From contig NZ_CP060828.1 of the NCBI RefSeq assembly GCF_014489635.1, positions 9,722,001 to 9,786,000 on the forward strand: DNA of 64,000 nt, in the 5' to 3' direction. Below are positions 52,400-60,368 of this stretch, piece by piece. Position 1 is the stretch's first letter, and each line of letters begins with the position of its first letter. This stretch comes from Streptomyces roseirectus. GTDB taxonomy: Bacteria; Actinomycetota; Actinomycetes; Streptomycetales; Streptomycetaceae. The position numbers and the translations under genes are program-made. The notes beneath the pieces were generated by a model, which saw only the letters and a list, made by a program, of their open reading frames with translations, made no database searches and was not told where the DNA came from.

Positions 52400-53587
52400 T
52401 CAGCGCCACGCCCCCGACAGGCTCCGCGTCACCACGGTGCTCAGGATCCGCACGCCCCGCGTCGAGGCCGGATCGAGGCCCGTGAGATCGCGGACGCGGC
52501 GCAGCCGGTAGTCCAGGGTGCGGGGGTGGACGTTGAGGGCGGTCGCGGTCAGGGCGCGGTTCATGTCGCAGTGGTAGTACGCGTCGAGGGTGAGCAGGAG
52601 ATCCGGCCCCGGTGCCAGCTCGCGGGCGATCCCCTTGAGCCAGGCGTCCGTGAACGGGGCGTCGGCGACCGCGAGTTCGACGAAGACGTCCGCGAGGCTC
52701 CGCGGGCGCACCCGGGCCGGCGCGCGGTGCAGCGGGGCCGTGCGGCTGATACGGCGGGCCCGGTCGAGGGCGTCCGCGAGGTCCGTACGGGGCCCGGTGG
52801 CCGTGCCGGCGGCGCAGGGGTGGCCCAGCGACGCGGCGAAGTCCCCGGCGACGTCCGGGAGGTGAGGGCCGTCCGGCAGCAGGGCGATCAGCTCACCGCC
52901 CCGGCCGGTGTGGTCGGCGTTCCAGAAGGCGGGCGTGCGGTGCGCGCGCACCAGGGCCTCGACGACGTCGTCCAGGTCACGGTCGTCACCGGGGCGGTCC
53001 GGCACGCGGATCACCACGACGGCGTACGTGTCGGCGAGTTCGACGTCCACCACCCGGGCCAGCTCCTTGGCCATCGGGTCGTCGGACAGCAACGCCTTGG
53101 CGAGCAGGGCGGCCTGGGCGGCGAACGGCATGCGGCGGCGCAGGACCGTGACGAAACCCCGGCAGTAGGCGTCGATGCCCCGCTCGCCCTGCGGGGCGAA
53201 CCAGCCCATGACGCGCATGAGCTCGTCCAGGCTCCCGGCGCTGCGGGCACGCGTCGCCTCGTCGATCTCACGGAGCATCAACTCCGTGTGGATGCTGAGC
53301 ACTTGCTGACGCGAGGCCAGGGACATGCCCGCGTTCGCCCGTAACTCGCCCATGGAGGCGATGTAGTCGAGGTCGCCGTCCGTCAGGACCCCGTTCTGCG
53401 GCGAGAGTTCGATCGTGCGGCGCCGGAACCACACCGCGTAGTCCAGCGCCTCGGCCCGCGCCCGGGTGTCCCGCTCCACGGCGGCGAACTCCGGGACGTC
53501 GCGGGCGTACGCGTCGATCTCGCGGCGCGCGTTGGCGGGTGCCTGCCGGGCCAGTTCGGCGAAGAGACTTCCCATGCGCGTGAGCAT
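52400..53587 (-). CDS. PucR-family transcriptional regulator
   Basis: The 395-aa protein has an N-terminal helical sensor region, a GGDEF-like middle domain (YAVVVIRVPDRPGDDRDLDD, GGELIALLPDGP) and the C-terminal PucR helix-turn-helix (LLLTLDAYYHCDMNRALTATALNVHPRTLDYRLRRVRDLTGLDP, key part NVHPRTLDYRLRRV). The ATG at 53587 or that at 53575 could be the start; neither has a good ribosome-binding site. No obvious target operon adjoins it. Confidence 0.85.
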   Translation of the reverse strand: MLTRMGSLFAELARQAPANARREIDAYARDVPEFAAVERDTRARAEALDYAVWFRRRTIELSPQNGVLTDGDLDYIASMGELRANAGMSLASRQQVLSIHTELMLREIDEATRARSAGSLDELMRVMGWFAPQGERGIDAYCRGFVTVLRRRMPFAAQAALLAKALLSDDPMAKELARVVDVELADTYAVVVIRVPDRPGDDRDLDDVVEALVRAHRTPAFWNADHTGRGGELIALLPDGPHLPDVAGDFAASLGHPCAAGTATGPRTDLADALDRARRISRTAPLHRAPARVRPRSLADVFVELAVADAPFTDAWLKGIARELAPGPDLLLTLDAYYHCDMNRALTATALNVHPRTLDYRLRRVRDLTGLDPASTRGVRILSTVVTRSLSGAWR

Positions 53588-53833
53588 GTCAGTCGGCGGG
53601 GAGCGGTCCTAGGCGAAAACCGGACCGTCGATTATCAGTCCGGGTGAAAGCGTGAGGAGTGTGAGGGCGGCGTGTTTGTCAGAGTGCGCAAAGTTCGCCG
53701 CACGAGACGCCGTTGTCGGCTGATCCGGTTGTGGGGCGGGGGCGGGCCGCGCTTAATTGGGTACCGCGAAAGGGGCCCCGACACTCTTTTGCGCGTGCCC
53801 CACGGCGTGCGCCCGAACGGGAGGAAACGCCTG

Positions 53834-54709
53834 ATGAGAGCAGGGATAGGAAAGAGAGCCGCGGCCTTGGCCGCCGTCCTGTCGGCCACCGGCGCGCTCA
53901 TGGCGGGCGGCACGGGATCCGGCGCCGCCGCGCCCGCAGCCACCCCCAGCCTGCGCGCCTTCGGCATCACCGGCGACGGCACCCTGATGGCCACCTTCAC
54001 CACCGACCGGCCCCAGGTCCTCGACTGGGTCCGCGCCGTCATCGGCCTCAGCGGCGACACCAGGCTCGTCGGCGTCGACCACCGCGTCTCCAACGGCCTC
54101 CTGTACGGCCTCGGCGACAAGGGCGGCATCTACACCATCAAGACCCCGCCGGCCACCACCGACGCCGTCGTCACCAAGGTCTCCCAGCTACAGATCGCCC
54201 TCTACGGCACCACGTTCGACATCGACTTCAACCCGGCCGCCGACCGGCTCAGGGTCCTCAGCAACAACGGGCAGAACCTGCGGCACAACCTGAACGACAA
54301 CACCACCGTCGCCGACAGCCCCCTGAACATCCCGCCCGCCACCACCGCCGCGCTCGGCGTCACCGCCGCCGCGTACACCAACAACGACCTCGTCGGCTCG
54401 ACCGGCACCACCCTCGTCGACGTCGACACCCTCAACGACCAGATCGTCATCCAGTCCCCGCCCAACGCCGGCAACCTCGTCCCGACCGGACTCCTCGGCT
54501 TCGACGCGAACCTCGACGCGGGCATGGACATCTTCAGCTCCACCACCAACGGCAAGACGACGGCCAACGCCGCCTTCGCCTCCCTCACGCCCTACGGCAA
54601 CAGCACGCCGACGTTCTACAGCGTCGACATCCTCACCGGATCGCCCACGCCCATCGGGCAGTTCCCGCTCAACATCACGGACTTCGCCATCACGATCAGC
54701 GGCACCTGA
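53834..54709 (+). CDS. Secreted DUF4394 protein
   Basis: The 291-aa protein has a Sec signal (AAALAAVLSATGALMAGG) and a repeat-containing beta-propeller-like body typical of DUF4394: LDWVRAVIGLSGDTRLVGVDHRVSNGLLYGLGD (key parts LVGVDHR and LYGLGD), FDIDFNPAADRLRVLSNNGQNLRHNLND (key part DFNPAADRLRV) and NAAFASLTPYG. The function is unknown. The ATG at 53834 follows GGGAGGAAA. The 246-bp gap upstream holds no other gene; a hairpin follows. Confidence 0.82.
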   Translation: MRAGIGKRAAALAAVLSATGALMAGGTGSGAAAPAATPSLRAFGITGDGTLMATFTTDRPQVLDWVRAVIGLSGDTRLVGVDHRVSNGLLYGLGDKGGIYTIKTPPATTDAVVTKVSQLQIALYGTTFDIDFNPAADRLRVLSNNGQNLRHNLNDNTTVADSPLNIPPATTAALGVTAAAYTNNDLVGSTGTTLVDVDTLNDQIVIQSPPNAGNLVPTGLLGFDANLDAGMDIFSSTTNGKTTANAAFASLTPYGNSTPTFYSVDILTGSPTPIGQFPLNITDFAITISGT

Positions 54710-54714
54710 GCACC

Positions 54715-54749
54715 CCGGTGCGCCGCCCGAGTCCGCGGCGGCGCACCGG
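54715..54749. terminator. Hairpin between convergent DUF4394 and AraC genes
   Basis: Perfect 13-bp arms (54715-54727, 54737-54749) with a 9-base loop lie between the two stops. Confidence 0.8.
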
Positions 54750-54752
54750 CGT

Positions 54753-55649
54753 TCACGCCTTCGACGCGCTCCGGTAGCGCCCCGGCGTCACCCCGAACTC
54801 CTTCAGGAACGCGTGCGACAGGGCGTACGGGCTGCCGTAGCCGACCTGGGCCGCGATCGTGGCCAGCGTGTCGGAGGAGTCCCGCAGCCGGCTCGCGGCG
54901 AGGATCAGCCGCCACCACGTCAGGTACGCCATCGGCGGCCGGCCGACCAGCGAGGTGAACCGCCGGGCCAGCGTGGGCCGGGACACGCCCGCCTCGGCGG
55001 CCAGCCGGTCGTACGTCCACGGCGCGGCCGGCGCCGAGTGCATCGCCCGCAGCGCCGCCGACGTCACCGGATCACCCAGCACCGCCGGCCACACCCCGCT
55101 GGTCGTCTCCGCCATCCACGCCCGGATCAGATAGACCAGCAGCAGATCCAGCAGGCTCGGCAGCGCCACGCACGACCCCGGCAGCCGCTCGTCCAGCTCA
55201 CCGGCGAGCAGATCGATCGCCGCCCGCAGCTGAGGGTGGGCGCCGACCCGGTTCGGCAGGTGCACGACCTCGGGCAGCTCCGTCATCAGCGGATGGATCC
55301 GGCTGCAGTCGAGCCGGTACTTCCCGCACAGCAGCTCCGTCCCGCCGGACGCCTCGGCCCCCGTCCACCGCTCCAACGGCACCGCCCGCTCCCGCGCGCG
55401 CCCCGCCTCCGTCCCCGCCCCGGCGATTACGTGCCCCGCGCCGTGCGGCAGCAGTACCGCGTCACCGACCCCCAGCGCCACCGGCTCACCCCCGTCCGGC
55501 AGCAGCAGACAGCTCCCGCTGAGGACGACGTGGAAACCCGCGCCGTCATAGGGGGAGATCCGTACGCTCCACTCCCCGCCCGCCCGCACCCGCTGGGAGG
55601 AGGGGCGCCCCAGATGCACCGCGGAGATCGCGTCACTCACCACGTCCAT
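54753..55649 (-). CDS. AraC-family regulator with cupin sensor domain
   Basis: The 298-aa protein has an N-terminal cupin (FHVVLSGSCLLLPDGGEPVALGVGDAVLLPHGAGHV, key parts LSGSCLLLPDG and PHGAGH) and two C-terminal AraC helix-turn-helix motifs (WTYDRLAAEAGVSRPTLARRF and TIAAQVGYGSPYALSHAFLKEFGVTPGRYR, key part YGSPYALSHAF). It is divergent from a metallo-hydrolase gene over 92 bp and probably regulates it. The ATG lies six bases after a TAGGCT on its strand, a leaderless arrangement. Confidence 0.87.
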   Translation of the reverse strand: MDVVSDAISAVHLGRPSSQRVRAGGEWSVRISPYDGAGFHVVLSGSCLLLPDGGEPVALGVGDAVLLPHGAGHVIAGAGTEAGRARERAVPLERWTGAEASGGTELLCGKYRLDCSRIHPLMTELPEVVHLPNRVGAHPQLRAAIDLLAGELDERLPGSCVALPSLLDLLLVYLIRAWMAETTSGVWPAVLGDPVTSAALRAMHSAPAAPWTYDRLAAEAGVSRPTLARRFTSLVGRPPMAYLTWWRLILAASRLRDSSDTLATIAAQVGYGSPYALSHAFLKEFGVTPGRYRSASKA

Positions 55650-55655
55650 CCACCC

Positions 55656-55734
55656 AGCCTATCCCTGGTGAGACGCTGCCGTATCTTCCTGACCGGCACG
55701 CGCATTGAGCGGATCACCGGGCGCTTCCTAGAGT
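55656..55734. promoter_or_regulatory. Back-to-back leaderless promoters of the AraC and metallo-hydrolase genes
   Basis: On the minus strand TAGGCT (55656-55661) precedes the AraC ATG by six bases. On the plus strand TTGAGC (55705-55710), an 18-bp spacer and TAGAGT (55729-55734) precede the other ATG by seven bases. Neither gene has a ribosome-binding site. Confidence 0.6.
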
Positions 55735-55741
55735 CGACGGC

Positions 55742-56665
55742 ATGACGAACGTACAGAACATCGTGCTGGGGGACGTCGAGGTCGTCCGGCTCGTCGAGTG
55801 GCAGCGCCCCTTCGCCCCCGTGCCCGGCCTCTTCCCCGACGCCGGCCCCGAGGTGTGGCGGGACAACGAGGACTGGCTCGCGCCGGACCACTGGGAACCG
55901 GACAGCGACCAGGCCGTGGTCGCCCTCCAGACGTGGGTGCTGCGCAGCGCCGGGCGGACGGTCGTCGTCGACACCGGCGTGGGCGACCGCCGCGAACGGC
56001 CCGGCATGCCGCCGTTCCACCGCACCCGCAGCGACCTCCCCGGCCTCCTCGCGCGGGCCGGGGTGCGGCGCGAGGACGTCGACGTCGTCGTCAACACCCA
56101 CCTCCACGCCGACCACGTCGGCTGGAACACCCTCGACGCTTCCGGCACGGACGGCGAGTGGATCCCGGCCTTCCCCAACGCCCAGTACCTCCTGCCGGCC
56201 GCCGACGACGCCCACTTCGGGCCCGCGGGCGGATACGGGGGCGGGCAGCGCGAGGTCGACCGGCTGGTCTACGAGGACAGCGTCGCGCCGGTCCACCGGG
56301 CCGGGCAGGTGCGGCTGTGGGACGGCGCCCACCGGATCGACGAACACCTCACGCTGGAGTCCGCGCCCGGACACACCCCCGGGTCGTCCGTCCTGCGCCT
56401 CGACTCCGGGGGCGAACGGGCCGTGTTCGTCGGGGACCTGCTCCACACGCCGGTGCAGATCCTGCGCTCCCGCTGCAACAGCTTCGCCTGCCTGGACCCC
56501 GGGCAGGCCGTGGCCAGCCGCCGGCGGATCCTCGGACGGGCCGCCGACGAACGGGAGTTGCTGATCCCGGCGCACTTCGCGGGCGCGGGCGCGGTGGAAG
56601 TACGCCGGGACGGAGGGGAGTTCACGGTGGGGGAGTGGGCGGGGTTCGCGAACGCCGAGGGGTAG
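55742..56665 (+). CDS. MBL-fold metallo-hydrolase
   Basis: The 307-aa protein has the metallo-beta-lactamase metal motif HLHADH (H120, H122, D124, H125), then APGHTPGSSVLRL and VFVGDLLHTPVQIL, and a final His in IPAHFAG. The layout fits lactonases and other hydrolases of the AttM/quorum-quenching-like group, but the substrate is unknown. It is transcribed from a leaderless promoter opposite an AraC regulator that probably controls it. Confidence 0.87.
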   Translation: MTNVQNIVLGDVEVVRLVEWQRPFAPVPGLFPDAGPEVWRDNEDWLAPDHWEPDSDQAVVALQTWVLRSAGRTVVVDTGVGDRRERPGMPPFHRTRSDLPGLLARAGVRREDVDVVVNTHLHADHVGWNTLDASGTDGEWIPAFPNAQYLLPAADDAHFGPAGGYGGGQREVDRLVYEDSVAPVHRAGQVRLWDGAHRIDEHLTLESAPGHTPGSSVLRLDSGGERAVFVGDLLHTPVQILRSRCNSFACLDPGQAVASRRRILGRAADERELLIPAHFAGAGAVEVRRDGGEFTVGEWAGFANAEG

Positions 56666-56689
56666 CGAGCGCGGACCGTCGGAGAGAGC

Positions 56690-57496
56690 TCAGACGCCGC
56701 CCCGCTCGCGCGGGATCCTGTGGCCCGCCTCGATCGCCAGCGGCAGCCGGTTCTCCGCCGGAGGCAGCGGGCAGGTCGCCAGGTCCGTGTAGGCGCAGGG
56801 CAGGTTCGCCGCGCGGTTGAAGTCGACGGTGACCGTGCCGTCGGCGGCGGGCGCCGCCAGGGCCAGCACCCGGTTCGCCGCGTACGTGGTGACACCGGAG
56901 GTCGCGTCGGTGAACAGGACCGTCAGGCCCGCGCCGTGCCCCGGGAACGCCGTCAGCGCCCACTGGCGCCCGTCCAGTTCGAACTCGACCCGGCCCGGGG
57001 CGTCGTACACGTGCTCAAGGCCCTCGACCGCCGCGCCGACCGTCGTCGGACGGGGCTCGTCGAAGGGGACGTACCGGCCCGTCACCGACCAGCGCGGGTC
57101 GGGCGCGTAGGCGGGCGTGCCGGTGAACGCCGTGCGCAGCGGGGCGTCCGGGTGGCGGGGGCGCACGATGTCGCTGCCGCCGCGCTTCGCGACCTCGATC
57201 ACCGCGTCGCCCCAGACCGCGTCCACGCCACCGCGCTCGGGCAGGACGCCGAAGCGGTGCTCGCCGCGCACGGGACGGCCGTCCACGAGGAGTTCGTCGC
57301 CGTCGTCGAGGGTGACGACGACCCCGTCCGGGCCGGTGCGCCAGGCGCCGGGGGCGTCGGGGAAACGCTGGGGGGTCTCGTCGAGCCAGTGCAGGCCGGT
57401 GATGGCGAGGAAGCCGTGCGGGGCGGCGAGGCGGGCCTCCTGGGCGCGGTGCCAGTCCTGCCAGTCACGGGTGAAGGTGTCGGTGTCGGTGGTCAT
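56690..57496 (-). CDS. DUF1684 family protein
   Basis: The 268-aa protein shows the DUF1684 pattern: DWHRAQEARLAAPHGFLAITGLHWL (key part HGFLAITGLHWL), GRYVPFDEP, FTDATSGVTTYAANRVL and, near the end, VDFNRAANLPCAYTDLATCPLPPAENRL (key parts DFNRAANLPCAY and PLPPAENRL). Conserved but unsolved function; the polar end motif looks catalytic. ATG 57496 follows AAGGAG. It is convergent with the MBL gene. Confidence 0.85.
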   Translation of the reverse strand: MTTDTDTFTRDWQDWHRAQEARLAAPHGFLAITGLHWLDETPQRFPDAPGAWRTGPDGVVVTLDDGDELLVDGRPVRGEHRFGVLPERGGVDAVWGDAVIEVAKRGGSDIVRPRHPDAPLRTAFTGTPAYAPDPRWSVTGRYVPFDEPRPTTVGAAVEGLEHVYDAPGRVEFELDGRQWALTAFPGHGAGLTVLFTDATSGVTTYAANRVLALAAPAADGTVTVDFNRAANLPCAYTDLATCPLPPAENRLPLAIEAGHRIPRERGGV

Positions 57497-57585
57497 GCGT
57501 GCTCCTTCAGAAGGGGGCGCGGCGTTTGGCCGCAGGGGCTGTGCGGCGTTCGGCCGACGGTGGTGCGGACGTCCAACAGCCGTCG

Positions 57586-58509
57586 TCAGCCCGCCAGTTC
57601 GCCGAGGAGGGCCCAGGTCCGGCGCCGGTCCGCCTCGCCCGCGATGCCGGTGCCCTGGAACACGACCTCCGTGGCACCGGCGTCGCGATAGCGCCGCACC
57701 TCCGCCGCGACGGCCTTCTCGTCGCCGACCACGGCGAGGTCCCCGGCGCGCCGGGCGCCGGACTTCTCGATCGCGCGGGCGTAGGACGGGATCTGCTCGT
57801 AGAACGCCAGGTTCTCGGCGGCGCGCGCCCGCACCTCCGCCACGTCGTCGGTGACGACGCCGGACACGAAGGCCACGATCCGGGGCGCGGGCCGCCCCGC
57901 CGCCTCGGCCGCCGCCGTCACAGCGGGCACGATGTGCTCCGCGAGCGCGCGCGGCCCCGCCAGGAACGGCAGGATGCCGTCCGCGAGTTCACCGCTGACC
58001 CGCAGCGCCTGCGGGCCCATCGCCGCGACCAGCACCGGCACCCCGCCCTCCGCCCCCGGCACGCGCGCCGGGAGCGGAGGTGTCGCGGTGAGCAGTTCGC
58101 CCCGGAAATCGGCCGTCCCGGTCTCGGTCAACTGCCGCAGCGCGGTGAGGAATTCACGCAGCAGGGCGACGGGCCGCTCGAAGGGGAGCCCGAAGCCGCC
58201 CTCGGCGACGAGCTTCGCGCCCAGGGCGAGCCCGAGGTGGTAACGGCCGTGCGTCGCGGCCTGCGCGGTCTGGGCCTGGCTGTTGACGATCAGGGGATGC
58301 CGGCCGAAGACGGGGATCGCCGAGGTGCCCACCTGGAGGCCGGGCACCTCGCGGCCCACGAGCGCCGCGAGCTGCGGCGAGTCCGCGCCGAAGGTCTGCC
58401 CGAACCAGGCCGACCGCAGCCCGGCGGCAGCGGCCTCCCGCGCCAACTGGACGGAGCCGTCGACCTGGTTGGGGGTGTCGGACGCGTCGAGTGCTACTCC
58501 AACAGTCAT
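57586..58509 (-). CDS. LLM-class F420-dependent oxidoreductase
   Basis: The 307-aa protein has the luciferase-like barrel of the F420-dependent group: VQLAREAAAAGLRSAWFGQTF (key part GLRSAWFGQTF), GTSAIPVFGRHP, HGRYHLGLALG and VPVLVAAMGPQALR. It begins MTVGVALDASD, which matches the first strand of the barrel, so ATG 58509 is the start although no good ribosome-binding site is seen. The substrate is unknown. Confidence 0.85.
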   Translation of the reverse strand: MTVGVALDASDTPNQVDGSVQLAREAAAAGLRSAWFGQTFGADSPQLAALVGREVPGLQVGTSAIPVFGRHPLIVNSQAQTAQAATHGRYHLGLALGAKLVAEGGFGLPFERPVALLREFLTALRQLTETGTADFRGELLTATPPLPARVPGAEGGVPVLVAAMGPQALRVSGELADGILPFLAGPRALAEHIVPAVTAAAEAAGRPAPRIVAFVSGVVTDDVAEVRARAAENLAFYEQIPSYARAIEKSGARRAGDLAVVGDEKAVAAEVRRYRDAGATEVVFQGTGIAGEADRRRTWALLGELAG

Positions 58510-58568
58510 GTCACCAAGAACGGGCGCCGGGCGGGGTGGCATTCCGGTCCGTGTGTGACAGCTTTCTT

Positions 58569-59282
58569 TCAGATCTGTGAAGCCGACTCCGCCAGCCGGC
58601 GCCGCTGTCGCCCGTCCGCGTCGAAGTTGTCCGGCGCCAGCCACTCCCGCAGCGCCTTGCCGACCCGGGGCCACTCGGCGTCCGTCACCGAGAACCAGGC
58701 GGTGTCACGGCTGCGGCCCTTGTAGACCACGGCCTGCCGGAAGACGCCCTCGAAGATGAACCCCAGCCGCTCGGCCGCCCGGCGCGACGGGGCGTTGAGG
58801 CTGTCGCACTTCCACTCGTAACGGCGGTAGCCCAGCGTGTCGAAGACGTACGCCATCAGCAGGTACTGCGCCTCCGTCGACGCCGGGGTGCGCTGCAGCA
58901 GCGGCGAGAAGGCGACGGAGCCCACCTCGACGACGCCGTTCGCCGGGTCCTGGCGCAGCAGGGCGAGGGTGCCGGCCGCCCTGCCGGTGCCGGCGTCGAC
59001 GACCGCGAACTGGAGCGGGTCGTCGGCCTGAGCCGCCTCGCGGGCGTACGCGCGGTAGTCGTCCGCGTCGGTGAACGGGCCCACCGACATGTACGTCCAG
59101 TCCCGGTCGTCCTCGGCGCGCGCGTACGCCGCGTACAGGTCGTCGGCGTGGCGGTCCGCGTCGAGGGGTTCGAGGCGGCAGAACCGGCCGTCGAGGGTGA
59201 CACGGGCGGGCGCCGGGCGGGGCGTCCAGCCGGGCAGGGGGGTGCCGAGGGGCTGGCCGTGGGCGTTGAGGCGGGCGGACAT
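58569..59282 (-). CDS. GNAT-family N-acetyltransferase (RimJ/RimL-like)
   Basis: The 237-aa protein has the RimL-type GNAT layout: RFCRLEPLDADRHADDLYAAY, FAVVDAGTGRAAGTLALLR, VGSVAFSPLLQRTPASTEAQYLL (key part VGSVAFSPLLQ), then RYEWKCDSLNAPSRRAAERLGF (key part NAPSRRAAERLGF), where acetyl-CoA binds. ATG 59282 follows AGGAG. Targets could be protein N-termini or small amines. Confidence 0.85.
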   Translation of the reverse strand: MSARLNAHGQPLGTPLPGWTPRPAPARVTLDGRFCRLEPLDADRHADDLYAAYARAEDDRDWTYMSVGPFTDADDYRAYAREAAQADDPLQFAVVDAGTGRAAGTLALLRQDPANGVVEVGSVAFSPLLQRTPASTEAQYLLMAYVFDTLGYRRYEWKCDSLNAPSRRAAERLGFIFEGVFRQAVVYKGRSRDTAWFSVTDAEWPRVGKALREWLAPDNFDADGRQRRRLAESASQI

Positions 59283-59469
59283 GCGCTGCTCCTGCGTGGG
59301 TACGGGTTCGGGCCAGGCTATGCGGTGGCGGACGGGGCGCTGACATGGGGTGCCGTGCGGGCGTTCCACCGAACAGTTGAACGCGGGTTCCACCTCCGGG
59401 CGACGAGACGCCGGGCGCGCCCGCACCAGGATGACGAACGCTCCCTGAGCCCTCGTCACATCACCCCCC

Positions 59470-59845
59470 TGAAAGAGGTCTCCTCCAGGACTTCGACCGC
59501 TGGAAGAAGCAGGGCCGTCTGCTGCACCACAAGCCCGCCGGGTTCTCCGAGGTGCACGACGCCTTCAAGGACCCCCAGAGCGCCTGGACCGCGACCGGCG
59601 CCATCGCCTTCAGCGTCCTGTACGGCACCGCGGCCGTCGGCACGGATGCGCCCCGCAGGCCCCTCGACCTGGTCGACCCGAAGTGGAAGGGCAGGATCGC
59701 CTCGTCGTTCCCGCACGACGACGACGCCGTCTTCTCGGGCCGGAAGGCGATAGGCATCGGCACCGCCGGCTCGGCCGTCCCCGACCCGTCCTCCCCCGTC
59801 CGCTTCCTCACCCCCGGCCGGCTGGGCCTGCACCCCGGTGCCTGA
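59470..59845 (+). pseudogene. Fragment of an extracellular solute-binding protein gene
   Basis: The frame ending at 59845 has no start or signal peptide. Its middle part reads LLQDFDRWKKQGRLLHHKP, SAWTATGAIAFSVLYGTAA and LDLVDPKWKGRIASSFPHDDDAVF, which resembles the central section of iron/thiamine-type ABC binding proteins. After DDDAVF (about 59735) similarity ends and a short unrelated tail follows. Both ends of the gene are missing, so this is a relic. The rest of 59283-59469 shows nothing. Confidence 0.6.
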
Positions 59846-59856
59846 CACCTCGGCAG

Positions 59857-59885
59857 GAGGGTGCCGGTGGCCGGCCGGCACCCTC
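59857..59885 (-). terminator. Hairpin after the small secreted protein gene
   Basis: Perfect 11-bp arms (59857-59867, 59875-59885) with a 7-base loop lie 11 bases beyond the stop of the minus-strand gene at 59896. Confidence 0.75.
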
Positions 59886-59895
59886 GCCGCACACG

Positions 59896-60270
59896 TCAGG
59901 TGGTGACGCGGTACGCGCTCACCCAGCGGCCGATGTTGCCGTAGCCGCTGTCGTCGATGGTGATCGAGGTCCCGGTGCAGTTGGCGTGCTCCCACAGCTC
60001 GACCCGGACGGCCGTGTCCTGGGTGCGGGCGGAACGGATCTTGTCGTTCCAGTTGTCGCCGACGTAGGTGCACGACCCGGTGGTGCCGGGCCCGAACCAG
60101 TTGTCCGGGCCCGAGAAGCCCGTCTGCGTGAAGCCGCGCCACTTGCCGGCCTCCAGGACGGCGGCCTCGCCCGACGGAGCGGCGGCGGCCGTGCCGGCCG
60201 ACAGCAGACCGACGGCGGCGAGCGCGGCGGCAGCGGCGGTCAACCGCTGGAACCCGAGTGCCTTCTTCAT
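59896..60270 (-). CDS. Small secreted beta/gamma-crystallin-like (peptidase inhibitor I36-type) protein
   Basis: The 124-aa product has a Sec signal ending near TAAAA-PSG and about 90 mature residues. The pattern WRGFTQTGFSGPDNWFG, GTTGSCTYVGDNWNDKIRSARTQ (key part YVGDNWNDKIRSART) and VELWEHANCTG resembles the crystallin-like fold of Streptomyces metalloproteinase inhibitors. Two cysteines may form a disulfide. ATG 60270 follows GGAGGG. Inhibitor activity is inference. Confidence 0.65.
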   Translation of the reverse strand: MKKALGFQRLTAAAAALAAVGLLSAGTAAAAPSGEAAVLEAGKWRGFTQTGFSGPDNWFGPGTTGSCTYVGDNWNDKIRSARTQDTAVRVELWEHANCTGTSITIDDSGYGNIGRWVSAYRVTT

Positions 60271-60368
60271 GCCCTGTGTCCCTCCTTGAGACATTCACCC
60301 ACCCCCGTAGGTGGACGTCTCCACCCTCGTGCAGGAGGGACACGAGGGGTACCTCGGAACTCTCAGGG

